Below, piece by piece: positions 8,219 to 16,829 of a stretch of DNA of 64,000 nucleotides. A model generated the notes under the pieces. It did not search any database. It was given only the letters and a program-made list of their open reading frames with translations, and was not told the DNA's origin. Each line of letters starts with the position of its first letter. The stretch's first letter is position 1. Position numbers and translations under genes: made by a program. Where the stretch lies: NCBI GenBank assembly GCA_020851795.1, contig JADZCA010000056.1, positions 1-64,000 of the forward strand, in the 5' to 3' direction. This DNA is from Planctomycetota bacterium. GTDB lineage: Bacteria; Planctomycetota; PLA2; JAEUHO01.

Positions 8219-9835
8219 TCAGAGCCGCGTCAGCGAGAGGGAGAAGAGGCGGACGTAGGCGGTCCCCTTGGTCGCCTTCAGCTCGAGCAGCACCTCGACC
8301 TGCCGCGGCTGGTCCGCGACGTCGAACTCGACCGACAGCGGTTTCCAAGTGCCCTTGCCCGACAGGTGCTCGCTCTGCGGGCCGTCGAGGACCTTGATCC
8401 AGAGCCCCGTTTTGCCCGGGTCGCCCGCGGTCGCGACGTCGTCCACCATGAACGAGCCGTCGAGCCGGTACTTGCCCGGCATCAGCAGCAGCTTCGTGCG
8501 CCACGTGCCCGTCGCCTCGGCGCCCTTGGCCGGGCACTCGAAGCGGAGCACGCGCTCGCCCGAGAACGAGACCTGCTGCAGCTTCATCCCCTCGCCGCCC
8601 GGGACCGGTCGCCAGCTGCGCAGCTTGAGGTCCTCGCCCTGGGCCAGCTCGATCGGCTTGGGCGCCGGCTGCTTCGCCTGGGCGGTCAGGCTCTTCACGC
8701 GCGCCGCGAAGCGGGTCTTGAGCCCGCCGACGTTCTGCGGGCCCGCGGTGCCCGCCACCGCCGGCTTGAGGCGGGCGACGACCTCGTCCATCCGCTTCGT
8801 CCAGCGGTCCACGGGGTTGAAGACCGCGAGGAGCTCGCCGATGCGCTGGTGGTAGGCCGCGGCCCACTCCGCGTCGCGCATCACCGCGGTGCCGACGATC
8901 GAGACCGGCTCGTCGAACACCGACAGGTTGGGGTCGGCGAACAGCTGGTCCATCCCGTGCGGGACGAACACGCCGCGGTGGGTCTTGTCGAAGTAGAGGC
9001 GGTAGTTGTTCCGGTTCCAGTTGTAGCCGTCCCAGTGGCCCACCATCCGCTCGAGCGCCATGAACGTGAGGAACTTGTCCACGTCGAGGTGCGCCTGGAT
9101 GCCCGGCCGCGCGCGCACGGCGTCGGTGTCCTCGCACGCGTAGAGCAGGTCCTGGAGCTCCTTGTGGTCGTTGGGCCCCGGGCCCTCGTCGCGCTCGAGC
9201 TCGGAGTCGATGTCTTGTCCGAGCCCCCCGTCGTAGAGCGTGCCGCTCGGGTCCTCGAAGTGGCGTCGCAGGAAGCGCTTATCGTGTCCCTCCTTGCAGA
9301 GGTGCAGCCCGATGTCGCGCCCGTTGAGCCACACGCGGGCGTGGGTGACGCGCGGCGCTGGGATCCCGGCCGCGCGGAACAGCTCGGAGCCCAGCCACTC
9401 GTGGAGGTACGTCTCGTCCTGGACGGAGTTGTTGAGGTAGACCTTCTCCATCCCGTGGAACATCACGTCGCCGCCGAACTTGGCGAAGCGCAGCGTCAGC
9501 GCGGGCTTGTCCTCGAGGCTGCGGAACGACCCGATCGCGCCCTTGAGCTTGATCCCGACGCCCTCGTAGACCGTCTTGCCGTCGCTGACGGTGCACTCCA
9601 CGTAGGCGCGCGGGTCCTCCTTCCACTTCGCGAGCCCCTCGTCGGGGACGGTGATCTTGAGCGTCGGCACGGGGCCGTCGCGGAAGAAGCGCGCGGCCTC
9701 GTCGGCCTTGGTCGTCACCGGGTCGGCCCGCGCCCGGTCGGGCGCGGGGACGGCGAGCGCGAGCGTCGCGAACGCGAGCGCCGCGGCGAGACGCCGAGGG
9801 CTCCGCGGGCGAGGAAGGCGGGACGGCACGCTCAC
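8219..9835 (-). CDS. CotH-kinase-family secreted protein with C-terminal beta domain
   Basis: A 538-residue protein with an Arg-rich N-terminus and signal peptide (LAAALAFATLALAVPAPDRA). Residues about 50-380 are a CotH kinase domain: GIKLKGAIGSFRSLEDKPAL, KVYLNNSVQDETYLHEWLGS, NGRDIGLHLCKEGHDKRFL, HWDGYNWNRNNYRLYFD and GVFVPHGMDQLFADP. The last about 130 residues form a carbohydrate-binding-like beta domain (LLLMPGKYRLDGSFMVDD, VLLELKATKGTAYVRLFSL). GTG 9835 overlaps the stop of the upstream membrane gene (GTGA). It is the last gene of a five-gene coupled operon with glycan genes, so a cell-surface protein or glycan is the likely phosphorylation target. Confidence 0.85.
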   Translation of the reverse strand: MSVPSRLPRPRSPRRLAAALAFATLALAVPAPDRARADPVTTKADEAARFFRDGPVPTLKITVPDEGLAKWKEDPRAYVECTVSDGKTVYEGVGIKLKGAIGSFRSLEDKPALTLRFAKFGGDVMFHGMEKVYLNNSVQDETYLHEWLGSELFRAAGIPAPRVTHARVWLNGRDIGLHLCKEGHDKRFLRRHFEDPSGTLYDGGLGQDIDSELERDEGPGPNDHKELQDLLYACEDTDAVRARPGIQAHLDVDKFLTFMALERMVGHWDGYNWNRNNYRLYFDKTHRGVFVPHGMDQLFADPNLSVFDEPVSIVGTAVMRDAEWAAAYHQRIGELLAVFNPVDRWTKRMDEVVARLKPAVAGTAGPQNVGGLKTRFAARVKSLTAQAKQPAPKPIELAQGEDLKLRSWRPVPGGEGMKLQQVSFSGERVLRFECPAKGAEATGTWRTKLLLMPGKYRLDGSFMVDDVATAGDPGKTGLWIKVLDGPQSEHLSGKGTWKPLSVEFDVADQPRQVEVLLELKATKGTAYVRLFSLSLTRL

Positions 9836-10596
9836 GGCAGGGTCTCCCGGAGCGCGCCCGATCGTGCCACCGGCGCGGGCGGCGGACAAGGCGCCGCGGG
9901 GCCCGCGCGGGGCGCGCGCCGCACGAACGCCCCGGCGAGCACGGCGAGCGCGCCGGCGGCGACCACGGGGTAGCCGTCGGCGGGCCACGTCGGGTTGCCG
10001 CGCTGCGACGCGTAGAGCGTGACGCCGACCGCGAGGAGGAACGTCGCGGGCAGCGCGGCCACGAGGTCTCCGGGGAGCAGCCGCCCGCGCGGGCGCGCGC
10101 GCACGGCGCGCACGAGCAGCGCGGCCTCGGCGAGCGCGAGCGCGCCGAGCACCCCCGCGCCCCACAGGCCGAAGCGGCGCAACGTCGAGGGCCCGCCGCC
10201 GCCCTCGGGGGCGCCGCGCCAGACGACGTAGGCGAGCCACGCGAGGACCGCCCACGCGGCGGAGTGCAGCGCGCCGTGCAGCGCCGCGACGACCCGCCGT
10301 CGGGCCCCGAACGACCCCGCGGCGAGCAGGCCGCCCACGGCGCAGAGCCAGCCGAGGCCCGCGGCCTCGGCGCGCCACACGTCGTAGGTCCACGCGTCGA
10401 TGCTGTCGTCGGGGTCCGTCAGCATGTCCACGTCCTCGCGGATCACGACGAGGTGCGAACGGTCGGGCGGCGGGTGCGGCGTGGCGGGGTCGGTCCACCG
10501 CCCCGCGAGGCTCTTCGCCTCGGGGAGGAGCGCGCCGAGCACGACGAGGAGCCCACCGACGAGGACGAGCCCGCGACCGAGGAGCGAGGCGCGCAC
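9832..10596 (-). CDS. Integral membrane protein of unknown function
   Basis: A 254-residue hydrophobic protein with about six transmembrane helices (GLVLVGGLLVVLGALLP, GWLCAVGGLLAAGSFGA, AAWAVLAWLAYVVW, LWGAGVLGALALAEAALLV, LPATFLLAVGVTLYAS, VVAAGALAVLAGAFV). Between helices one and two is an extracytoplasmic loop with RSHLVVIREDVDMLTDPDDS. No known domain. It starts six bases after the phosphodiester glycosidase stop and its own stop overlaps the CotH kinase start, so it is co-translated with both and may anchor or assist them. Confidence 0.7.
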   Translation of the reverse strand: MRASLLGRGLVLVGGLLVVLGALLPEAKSLAGRWTDPATPHPPPDRSHLVVIREDVDMLTDPDDSIDAWTYDVWRAEAAGLGWLCAVGGLLAAGSFGARRRVVAALHGALHSAAWAVLAWLAYVVWRGAPEGGGGPSTLRRFGLWGAGVLGALALAEAALLVRAVRARPRGRLLPGDLVAALPATFLLAVGVTLYASQRGNPTWPADGYPVVAAGALAVLAGAFVRRAPRAGPAAPCPPPAPVARSGALRETLP

Positions 10597-10602
10597 GCGT
10601 CG

Positions 10603-11883
10603 CTAGCGCGCCGGCGGCGGGGTCGTGCCGCCCGCGGGCGGCGGGGCGCCGTCCATCGCGGCGGGCGCGGGGTCGGCGGTGGGGGGGCGCCGCACCGCGG
10701 TGAGCACGAGCGCGTTGGCGACCTCGCGGTCCTCGGGGCGGTTGAACGCGCCCATGCTCTTGGACACGAAGCCCTTGCCCGCCACCCACAGGCCCGCCGA
10801 GCCGCCGCCGTCGAAGGCCATCGCCTGGTGGCAGCCCTGCTTGACGAGCAGCTCGGCGAGCTCCTTGAACGTCATCCCGCGGCTCTGGTCGTGCCGGCCC
10901 TCGACCATCACGAGGAACAGCGTCCGCTTCGCCTTGTCGTAGCCGACGGCCGAGCGGGGGTGGCGCTTGCTGATCTCGGCGGCGTAGACGGGGTCGAAGT
11001 CCTCGTTCTTGAGCTCCACCGACACGCGGCCGTCGCGCACGACGCGCGGGCCGCCCCCGATCGCCTGCGCGACGTCGCCCGGCACCGGCGGCAGGTCGAT
11101 CTTGAGCGACACCGCGTGGCCGGGCTTGAGCCCCGCCGCGAGCGACCGCGCGCTGGTCCCGTTGAAGAAGAGCAGGCAGCCGCGCGCGGGGACGTCCACG
11201 TCGGCCGACGCGTCCTCGACGCGGGCGATGCGGCCCTCGCAGACGTCGCCGACCTGCAGGTTGGGCTCGATCGCCTCGACGACCGCGATCTGGCCCTTGG
11301 CGCGCCCGAGCTTGAGGCCGAGGAACGCGGGCGTGAAGAGGAACACCCCGTCGCGCCCGGTGATCTCCTCCTCGAGCACGTTGACGTCGTCGATCTCGTG
11401 CCACCGCGCGGTGGCGCGCGCGGCCTTGGTCGAGAAGGCCATCCGCGCCTTCATCCGCGCGATCTCGATCGACGGCGCGTTGTCCGGGCCGAACGCGATC
11501 AGCGACCGCTTCATCGGCGCGAAGAGGACCCGCCCGTCGGCCACCTGGGCGTTGAACGGGAGGCCCGCTGCCGTCTTGGGGCGGAAAAAGTCGCCGTTGA
11601 TCGCCGCGAGCACCCGCGCGTCGCCGAGGTCGAGGCGCGAGGCGAGGTCGCGCACCGTCTCCTTGCCGTCCGCCTTGACGCTGCGCACGCGCAGGTCGGC
11701 GGCCTTGAGGTCGGCGCGCAGGACGTGCGAGATGACGCCGTCGGCCTCGATCCGCTCGTACTCGACGCCCGGCGCGACGACCTCTCCGGCGGGCGGCGGG
11801 GCCGGCTCGGCGCGGCGCGGGGCGGGCCCCAGCCACAGCGTCGCCGCGAGGGCGACCGACAGGAGGCGCAGGGGGCGGGTCAT
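10603..11883 (-). CDS. Phosphodiester glycosidase (NAGPA/DUF2233) family protein
   Basis: A 426-residue secreted protein with an N-terminal signal (LLSVALAATLWLGPAP). From about residue 75 it carries the NAGPA/DUF2233 fold: AAINGDFFRPKTAAGLPFN, LLFFNGTSA, AIGGGPRVVRDG, HPRSAVGYDKAKRTLFLVMV, GMTFKELAELLVKQGC, AMAFDGGGSAGLWV. In eukaryotes the family uncovers mannose-6-phosphate by removing GlcNAc from a phosphodiester; bacterial members act on cell-envelope sugar phosphodiesters. ATG 11883 has GGAGGA and overlaps the gtrA-like stop (ATGA). Being in one operon with a CotH kinase, GtrA and GT2 suggests turnover or trimming of phosphodiester-linked sugars on surface polymers. Confidence 0.85.
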   Translation of the reverse strand: MTRPLRLLSVALAATLWLGPAPRRAEPAPPPAGEVVAPGVEYERIEADGVISHVLRADLKAADLRVRSVKADGKETVRDLASRLDLGDARVLAAINGDFFRPKTAAGLPFNAQVADGRVLFAPMKRSLIAFGPDNAPSIEIARMKARMAFSTKAARATARWHEIDDVNVLEEEITGRDGVFLFTPAFLGLKLGRAKGQIAVVEAIEPNLQVGDVCEGRIARVEDASADVDVPARGCLLFFNGTSARSLAAGLKPGHAVSLKIDLPPVPGDVAQAIGGGPRVVRDGRVSVELKNEDFDPVYAAEISKRHPRSAVGYDKAKRTLFLVMVEGRHDQSRGMTFKELAELLVKQGCHQAMAFDGGGSAGLWVAGKGFVSKSMGAFNRPEDREVANALVLTAVRRPPTADPAPAAMDGAPPPAGGTTPPPAR

Positions 11884-12293
11884 GAGTCCTCCGGGACGCG
11901 GTAGGCGAAGCGTCGGAGCGCGACGAAGTTGAACACGACCGCGAGGCCCTCCGCGAGGGCCTTCCCGACCAGCGCGGGCAGCCCGACCCCGTCCACGGCC
12001 AGCGTGAGCAGGCCCGCGGTCAGCGCGAGGCTCGCGAGGAAGACGACGACGAAGCGCGCGAGCTCCGGGGCGACGGGCGCGGTCGAGCCGAAGGTGAAGC
12101 GGCGGTTGAGCGCCCAGCACGCGAGGCCGCCGACCGGGCGCGACACGCAGTGCGCCGCCAGCGGCGCGACGCCGGCCCCGTGCGTCAGCGCGGCGAAGAC
12201 CGAGAAGTCCACGACGAAGGCGCCGACCCCGGACGCGAGGTAGCGAGCGAAGGAAGCGAGCGCCGGGCGCGAGGCGGTGGGGGCGGGGCTCAT
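11880..12293 (-). CDS. GtrA-family membrane protein
   Basis: A 137-residue protein with four transmembrane helices and GtrA-family signatures: FARYLASGVGAFVVDFSVFA at the N-terminus, SRPVGGLACWALNRRFTFG in the middle and FNFVALRRFAYR at the C-terminus. GtrA proteins are thought to flip or transfer polyprenyl-phosphate-linked sugars. It overlaps by four bases (ATGA) both the upstream GT2 gene and the downstream glycosidase. A DPM1-like GT2 plus GtrA is the classic pair that makes a lipid-linked monosaccharide and moves it to the outer face of the membrane. Confidence 0.9.
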   Translation of the reverse strand: MSPAPTASRPALASFARYLASGVGAFVVDFSVFAALTHGAGVAPLAAHCVSRPVGGLACWALNRRFTFGSTAPVAPELARFVVVFLASLALTAGLLTLAVDGVGLPALVGKALAEGLAVVFNFVALRRFAYRVPEDS

Positions 12294-13132
12294 CGGCCGG
12301 GGCCCGCCGAGGGCCCGGCCGCGCCGCCGGGGCGGCGCGCGGCTCGACCCGGGCGGCGGCCTCGGTGGAGCAGCCGGGCGGCGAGCGCGCGGTAGATGCG
12401 GAGGCCGTCCGCGAGCGGGCGGAAATGCGTCGCGGCGTTGCCGTCCACGTAGACGGTCGGGATCTCGACGGTCGCGACGCGCGGGCCGCCGTCGAGCGCG
12501 AGCAGGAGGATGCACAGCTCGGTCTCGTACCGGCCGGGGACGACGTGCTCGACGACGCGCTCGACGAAGGCGCGTGCGTGGGCGCGGAAGCCGCTCTGCG
12601 TGTCGGGCGGGCAACCCGGTCGAAGCACGCGCAGGACCGCCGACGTCAGGGTGTTGCCGAAGTGGCTCTTCCACGGCATCGCGCGGAAGCCCGTGCGGGT
12701 GCCGATCGAGAGCGCCGCGCCCGAGAGGCACGGGGCGACGACCGCGTCGAGGCACGACGCGTCGTGCTGCCCGTCGCCGTCCACGGTCACGACGACGTCG
12801 CAGGGCCCGGTGTCGAGCGCGTGGCGGAACGCGCGCAGCAACGCCTCGCCTTTGCCGCGGTTCTCCGGGTGCACGAGCACCTCGACGCGCCCGCCCGACG
12901 CGCCCGCGACGGCGGCGAGCGCCTCGCCCGTCCCGTCGCGCGACCCGTCGTCCACCGCGATCACGCGGTCCACGCGCCCCGCGACGGCGCGCACGACGTC
13001 GGCGCAGGTCGCGACGACGTCGTAGCAGGGCACGACGCCGACCACGACCGGCGCCGCGCGTGTGGTCGGGGCGCGCGCCGCGTCGGGCTCGCGCGGGCGC
13101 TCGTCGGGCACTCGCTCCAGCGGAGAGGGCAT
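12290..13132 (-). CDS. Family 2 glycosyltransferase (dolichyl-phosphate-mannose-synthase-like)
   Basis: A 280-residue GT-A enzyme: VVVGVVPCYDVVATCADVV at the nucleotide-sugar site, VIAVDDGSRDGTGEAL, NRGKGEALLRAF, VVVTVDGDGQHDASCL (DxD-like) and DTQSGFRAHARAF. These are typical of polyprenyl-phosphate mannose/glucose synthases. The C-terminus is an Arg/Pro/Gly tail with no transmembrane helix. It is the first gene of the five-gene minus-strand operon and overlaps gtrA-like 12293 by four bases. It probably loads a sugar onto a polyprenyl phosphate for GtrA. Confidence 0.88.
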   Translation of the reverse strand: MPSPLERVPDERPREPDAARAPTTRAAPVVVGVVPCYDVVATCADVVRAVAGRVDRVIAVDDGSRDGTGEALAAVAGASGGRVEVLVHPENRGKGEALLRAFRHALDTGPCDVVVTVDGDGQHDASCLDAVVAPCLSGAALSIGTRTGFRAMPWKSHFGNTLTSAVLRVLRPGCPPDTQSGFRAHARAFVERVVEHVVPGRYETELCILLLALDGGPRVATVEIPTVYVDGNAATHFRPLADGLRIYRALAARLLHRGRRPGRAARRPGGAAGPSAGPGR

Positions 13133-13234
13133 CGTCGGTCCGTCGCGCGGAGGCTACTCGCCGCGGGGCGCGAAAGCGAGCGCGCCGGGCGCACCGACGA
13201 CGCGGGACGCGCGCCGTCGGGTCGGCGTGGCGTC

Positions 13235-16200
13235 CTACGACGGCAGCCCCCAGAGCACCCAGGCCGCCCAGTAGTACGGGTGCTTCCACTTCTCCTGGCT
13301 GCGCACGTGCTCCTGCGCCGCGCGCAGCGCCTCCGCCGTCCCCATGCCTTGGGATCCCGTCCGCGGGTTCCAGAGATCGTAGAGCTTCTGCATCAGCGCC
13401 GCGGTCGCCGCGTCGTCCACCTTCCAGAGCGAGCAGATCACCCGCGGCGTCCCCGCGAACATGAACACGCGGGTGAAGCCGACGAGGCCCTCGCCCTCGA
13501 CCACGCGGCCCTTGCCCGTCTCGCAGGCGGACAGCACGACGAGGTCGGCCGGCACCCGCAGACGTGACACCTCGAGCGCCCCGAGGAACCCGTCGTCGGC
13601 GCCCGCGGGCGTCAGCGCGAGCGAGGAGAACGCCGGCCGCTCGGGGTCCACGAGGCCGTGGCAGGCGAGGTGCACCGCGCGCCACCGGGGGCGCGTCGCG
13701 ACGGCCGCCCGCAGGCCCTCCTCGGTCGCGTCCTCGCCCAGCAGCACGCGGGTGCCCAGCGCCTTCGCCTCGTCGCGCGTCGCGGGCAGCCGCGCGAGGC
13801 GCGACCCGCGCACGCCCGTGGGCCCCGTCGCGGTCGGGTAGGCGGGGTCGCCCAGCGCGAGCACGCCCTCGCCGCGCAGCGCGCGCTCGTCGGCGAGGCG
13901 CGTGAGGACCGTGCCCGAGGGGACGTAGGAGACCGTGACGTCGCGCAGGAGCGCCGCGAACGGCACGAGCGCGAGCGCGCCCGCCGGCGAGACGACGACG
14001 TGCCGCGCGGTCGCGGGGAGCGCGAGCGGAGCGACGACGAGCCGTGCGAGCGCGGCGCCCGCCTCCGTCGGGTCGGCCTCCGGCTCCGAGGGGACGAAGG
14101 CCTCCGCCGCCGCCGTGACGGCGGCCGTCGGCCCGAGGGCGACGATCCGCGCCGCGTCGTGCGTGACGACGAGCGCCCTCGCTTCGTCGGTGGGAAGGTC
14201 GTACACGACGAGCGCCTCGTCCTGCGCCAGCGCCGCGCGGACCTCGTCGAGCGACGCCACGGCGCCGGTCACGAGGTCGGCGCCGGCCTTGGCCTCGCGC
14301 TGGATGCGCGCGATGACCGCGGAGACGCGCTCGCGCGCCGCGTCGAGGGCCGCGCGGCGTGCCCGCGCGGTGGCGAGGTCGGGGGCGGCGTCGAGGGCGC
14401 GGCGGGCCGCGGCCTCGTCGGCGCGGGCACGACCCTCGGCGGCGCGGAGCTCCGCCGGGACCGCCGCGCCCCACAGCGCGTCGCGCGACGCGAGCCCCTC
14501 GACGAGCGCACCGGCGCGGCCGCTCTCGACGAAGAACGCGAAGGCGTCGGCGTCGCCCTTCGTCGCCGCCGCCTTCGCGCCGACGTCGTAGAGGAACGCG
14601 AGCGGGCGCCGGGCGAACGCGCCTTCCTCCGCGCCCAGCCCGCGCGCGCTCTCCGCCACGCGCTCGACCGCGCGCCGGGCGAGCGCGACCGCGCCGGCCG
14701 GGTCGCCGGCCTGCGCGCGAGCGCGGGCGAGCAGCCCCAGCGCGTTGGCCTCCTCGCGGCGCTCGCCGCGCCGCTCGAACCCCTCGAGCGCGGCCTCGAG
14801 CGCCGCGGTGGCCTTGCTCGTGTCGCCCAGCGCCGCCAACGTCACGCCCAGCTCGCGCAACGCCGACGACTCGGCGCGCGCGTCGCGCAGCTCGGCGGCT
14901 TCCCGGCGCGCCTGCTCGAGGAGCGGGAGGGCGGCCGCAGGGCCCTCGAGGTCGCGCGTGACGATGCCGGCGTTGAGGCGGGCGTTGGGCACGCCGGCCC
15001 GCGTGCCCGCCGCCGCGAACGCCTCGAGGGCACGTTGGAAGCACGCCCGCGCCGAGGCGAAGTCCCCTTCGGCGTGGTCGATCGCGCCGACGTTGGTCCA
15101 CGTGATCGCGACCCCGTCCCGGTCGCCGAGCGCCTCGAAGTCCTCGCGCGCCCCGTCGAGCAACACCCGTGCGCGCTCCAGCTCGCCGAGCGTCGAGCGG
15201 ATCGCCGCCATGTTCACGCGGACCGCCGCGGCGGCCGACCGGTTCCCAGTCCGTTCGTGGACCGCGAGCGCCTCCTCGAGCACGGTCAGCGCCCGGGCGG
15301 GGTCCCCTCGCGCGGCGAGCGCGCCGGCGAGGTTGCTCCGGGTGATGGCCGCGTCGGACTGGTTGTTCGCGCGGTCCTGGATCGCCAGCGCCCGACGGAA
15401 CTGCTCGACGGCGACGTCGAGGTCGCCGAGCGCCCGGTGGACGAGCGCCGAGGTCGTCAGCATCGAGGCCAGCGGGAGCGGGCCCGGGGACGCCTCGAGG
15501 ACCGGGATCGCCTTCGACAGCTCGTCGAGCGCCTCCGGGTAGCGGCCCCGGAGGTAGAGCACGCCGGCGAGGATGCCGCGCGCGGACGCGACGTCGTCCG
15601 GCGTCGAGAACTCGGTCACCTCGGCCAACGTCGTGCGCGCCGTGCGCTCGGCCTGCTCGTAGTCGCCCTGGTCGCGGTGATGGCCCGTGATCTCGCCGAG
15701 GGCGCGCGCGGCCGCGACGCGGTCGCCCATCGAGAGCAGCTCCGCGCGGAGCTGGGTCCACTGCTCGAGCGCGACCGCGTGCTCGCCCCGGATCCCGTGC
15801 GCCCGCGCGATCGCGCTGCGGGCCCCGACCGCCTGCTCGCGGTCGCCGAGCGCGACGAAGGTCGCGAGCGCCTTCTCGAGCTCGACGAGCGCCGCCTTGG
15901 GGTCGCCGAGCGCGGTCATCGCTTCGCCGACGCACTGCGTGGCGGCGGCCGTTTCGCGCGTCAGCCCGACCGAGGCGAACCCGGCGGCGGCGCGACGGTA
16001 GAGCCCGAGGGCGTCCCCGAGCGCGCCCGTCTCGAGCAGCGTCCCGGCGGCGTAGAAGCGGGCCGTCGCGGCGGTGGTCCCGTCCCCGCGCCGCTCGGCG
16101 AGGTCGGCGAGGCGGCGACGTGCGGCCACCGACTCGTTCGCGAGGCGCGCGTCGGCCGCCGCCGCCCCCGCGTAGTCGAGGGCGGACATCGCCCGCGCGA

Positions 16201-16771
16201 CCCAACCGAGCGCCTCCGCGGCCTCCGCCGCCGCGAGGAACTCCGGGAGCGCGCCGGCGGAGTCGCCGTGGCGACCGAGGGCGATCCCGCGGCCCATCGC
16301 GAGTCGGACGGCGAGCACGTCCTTCAAGGGGCGCGGCTCGGGCGGCTCGAAGAGCCTGCGTGCGTCGTCGACGCGCTGCGCCCCCAACGCGAGGTTGGCC
16401 GCCGCGAGTCGCTCCCGTCTTGCGGCGTCGTCCGTCGAGGGCCTGCGGGCGGCGACGTAGGCGGGCAGCGCGTCCACGTCGAGGCGGGGCGCGGCGACGG
16501 CGAACGCGCGGGCCTCGTCGGCGTGGCCGTCGAGGAGCAGCGTCTCGGCGACGGTCCACGGGTCGGGCTCGTCGGCGGCGGCGAGCCGCTGCAGCGCCGT
16601 GGCGTCCTTCGCCGCCACGGCGGCGAGCACCGCCTCCGCCGCGACGACCTCCGGCGGGCGCCGCGGCGACGTGGGGGGCGCGGGCGCGACGGGCGGCGTG
16701 GGCGGCGCGTCCTGCGCGGCGGCGCACGGCGCGAGCGCGACCACGAGGCACCACGGGATCCATCGTCGCAT
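13235..16771 (-). CDS. Secreted TPR-repeat protein with C-terminal CHAT peptidase domain
   Basis: A 1178-residue protein with a signal peptide (WIPWCLVVALAPCAAAQ), a Pro-rich linker, then at least a dozen TPR repeats (residues about 120-730; NLAGALAARGDPARALTVLE and similar) and a CHAT domain (about 830-1178). Catalytic His and Cys are visible as HLACHG (His1038) and LSACETG (Cys1083), with VVSPAGALALVPFAALL before and VICSLWKVDD after. CHAT domains are caspase/separase-like cysteine peptidases, often activated through their TPR partners. The upstream LanC-like/C25-like gene is 58 bases away on the same strand, so the two probably form one exported unit. Confidence 0.9.
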   Translation of the reverse strand: MRRWIPWCLVVALAPCAAAQDAPPTPPVAPAPPTSPRRPPEVVAAEAVLAAVAAKDATALQRLAAADEPDPWTVAETLLLDGHADEARAFAVAAPRLDVDALPAYVAARRPSTDDAARRERLAAANLALGAQRVDDARRLFEPPEPRPLKDVLAVRLAMGRGIALGRHGDSAGALPEFLAAAEAAEALGWVARAMSALDYAGAAAADARLANESVAARRRLADLAERRGDGTTAATARFYAAGTLLETGALGDALGLYRRAAAGFASVGLTRETAAATQCVGEAMTALGDPKAALVELEKALATFVALGDREQAVGARSAIARAHGIRGEHAVALEQWTQLRAELLSMGDRVAAARALGEITGHHRDQGDYEQAERTARTTLAEVTEFSTPDDVASARGILAGVLYLRGRYPEALDELSKAIPVLEASPGPLPLASMLTTSALVHRALGDLDVAVEQFRRALAIQDRANNQSDAAITRSNLAGALAARGDPARALTVLEEALAVHERTGNRSAAAAVRVNMAAIRSTLGELERARVLLDGAREDFEALGDRDGVAITWTNVGAIDHAEGDFASARACFQRALEAFAAAGTRAGVPNARLNAGIVTRDLEGPAAALPLLEQARREAAELRDARAESSALRELGVTLAALGDTSKATAALEAALEGFERRGERREEANALGLLARARAQAGDPAGAVALARRAVERVAESARGLGAEEGAFARRPLAFLYDVGAKAAATKGDADAFAFFVESGRAGALVEGLASRDALWGAAVPAELRAAEGRARADEAAARRALDAAPDLATARARRAALDAARERVSAVIARIQREAKAGADLVTGAVASLDEVRAALAQDEALVVYDLPTDEARALVVTHDAARIVALGPTAAVTAAAEAFVPSEPEADPTEAGAALARLVVAPLALPATARHVVVSPAGALALVPFAALLRDVTVSYVPSGTVLTRLADERALRGEGVLALGDPAYPTATGPTGVRGSRLARLPATRDEAKALGTRVLLGEDATEEGLRAAVATRPRWRAVHLACHGLVDPERPAFSSLALTPAGADDGFLGALEVSRLRVPADLVVLSACETGKGRVVEGEGLVGFTRVFMFAGTPRVICSLWKVDDAATAALMQKLYDLWNPRTGSQGMGTAEALRAAQEHVRSQEKWKHPYYWAAWVLWGLPS

Positions 16772-16829
16772 CGGGACGCCCTCCGGGCCGCGGGAGGATA
16801 CTCGCCGCGGCCACGAAACGTGCGACGGG

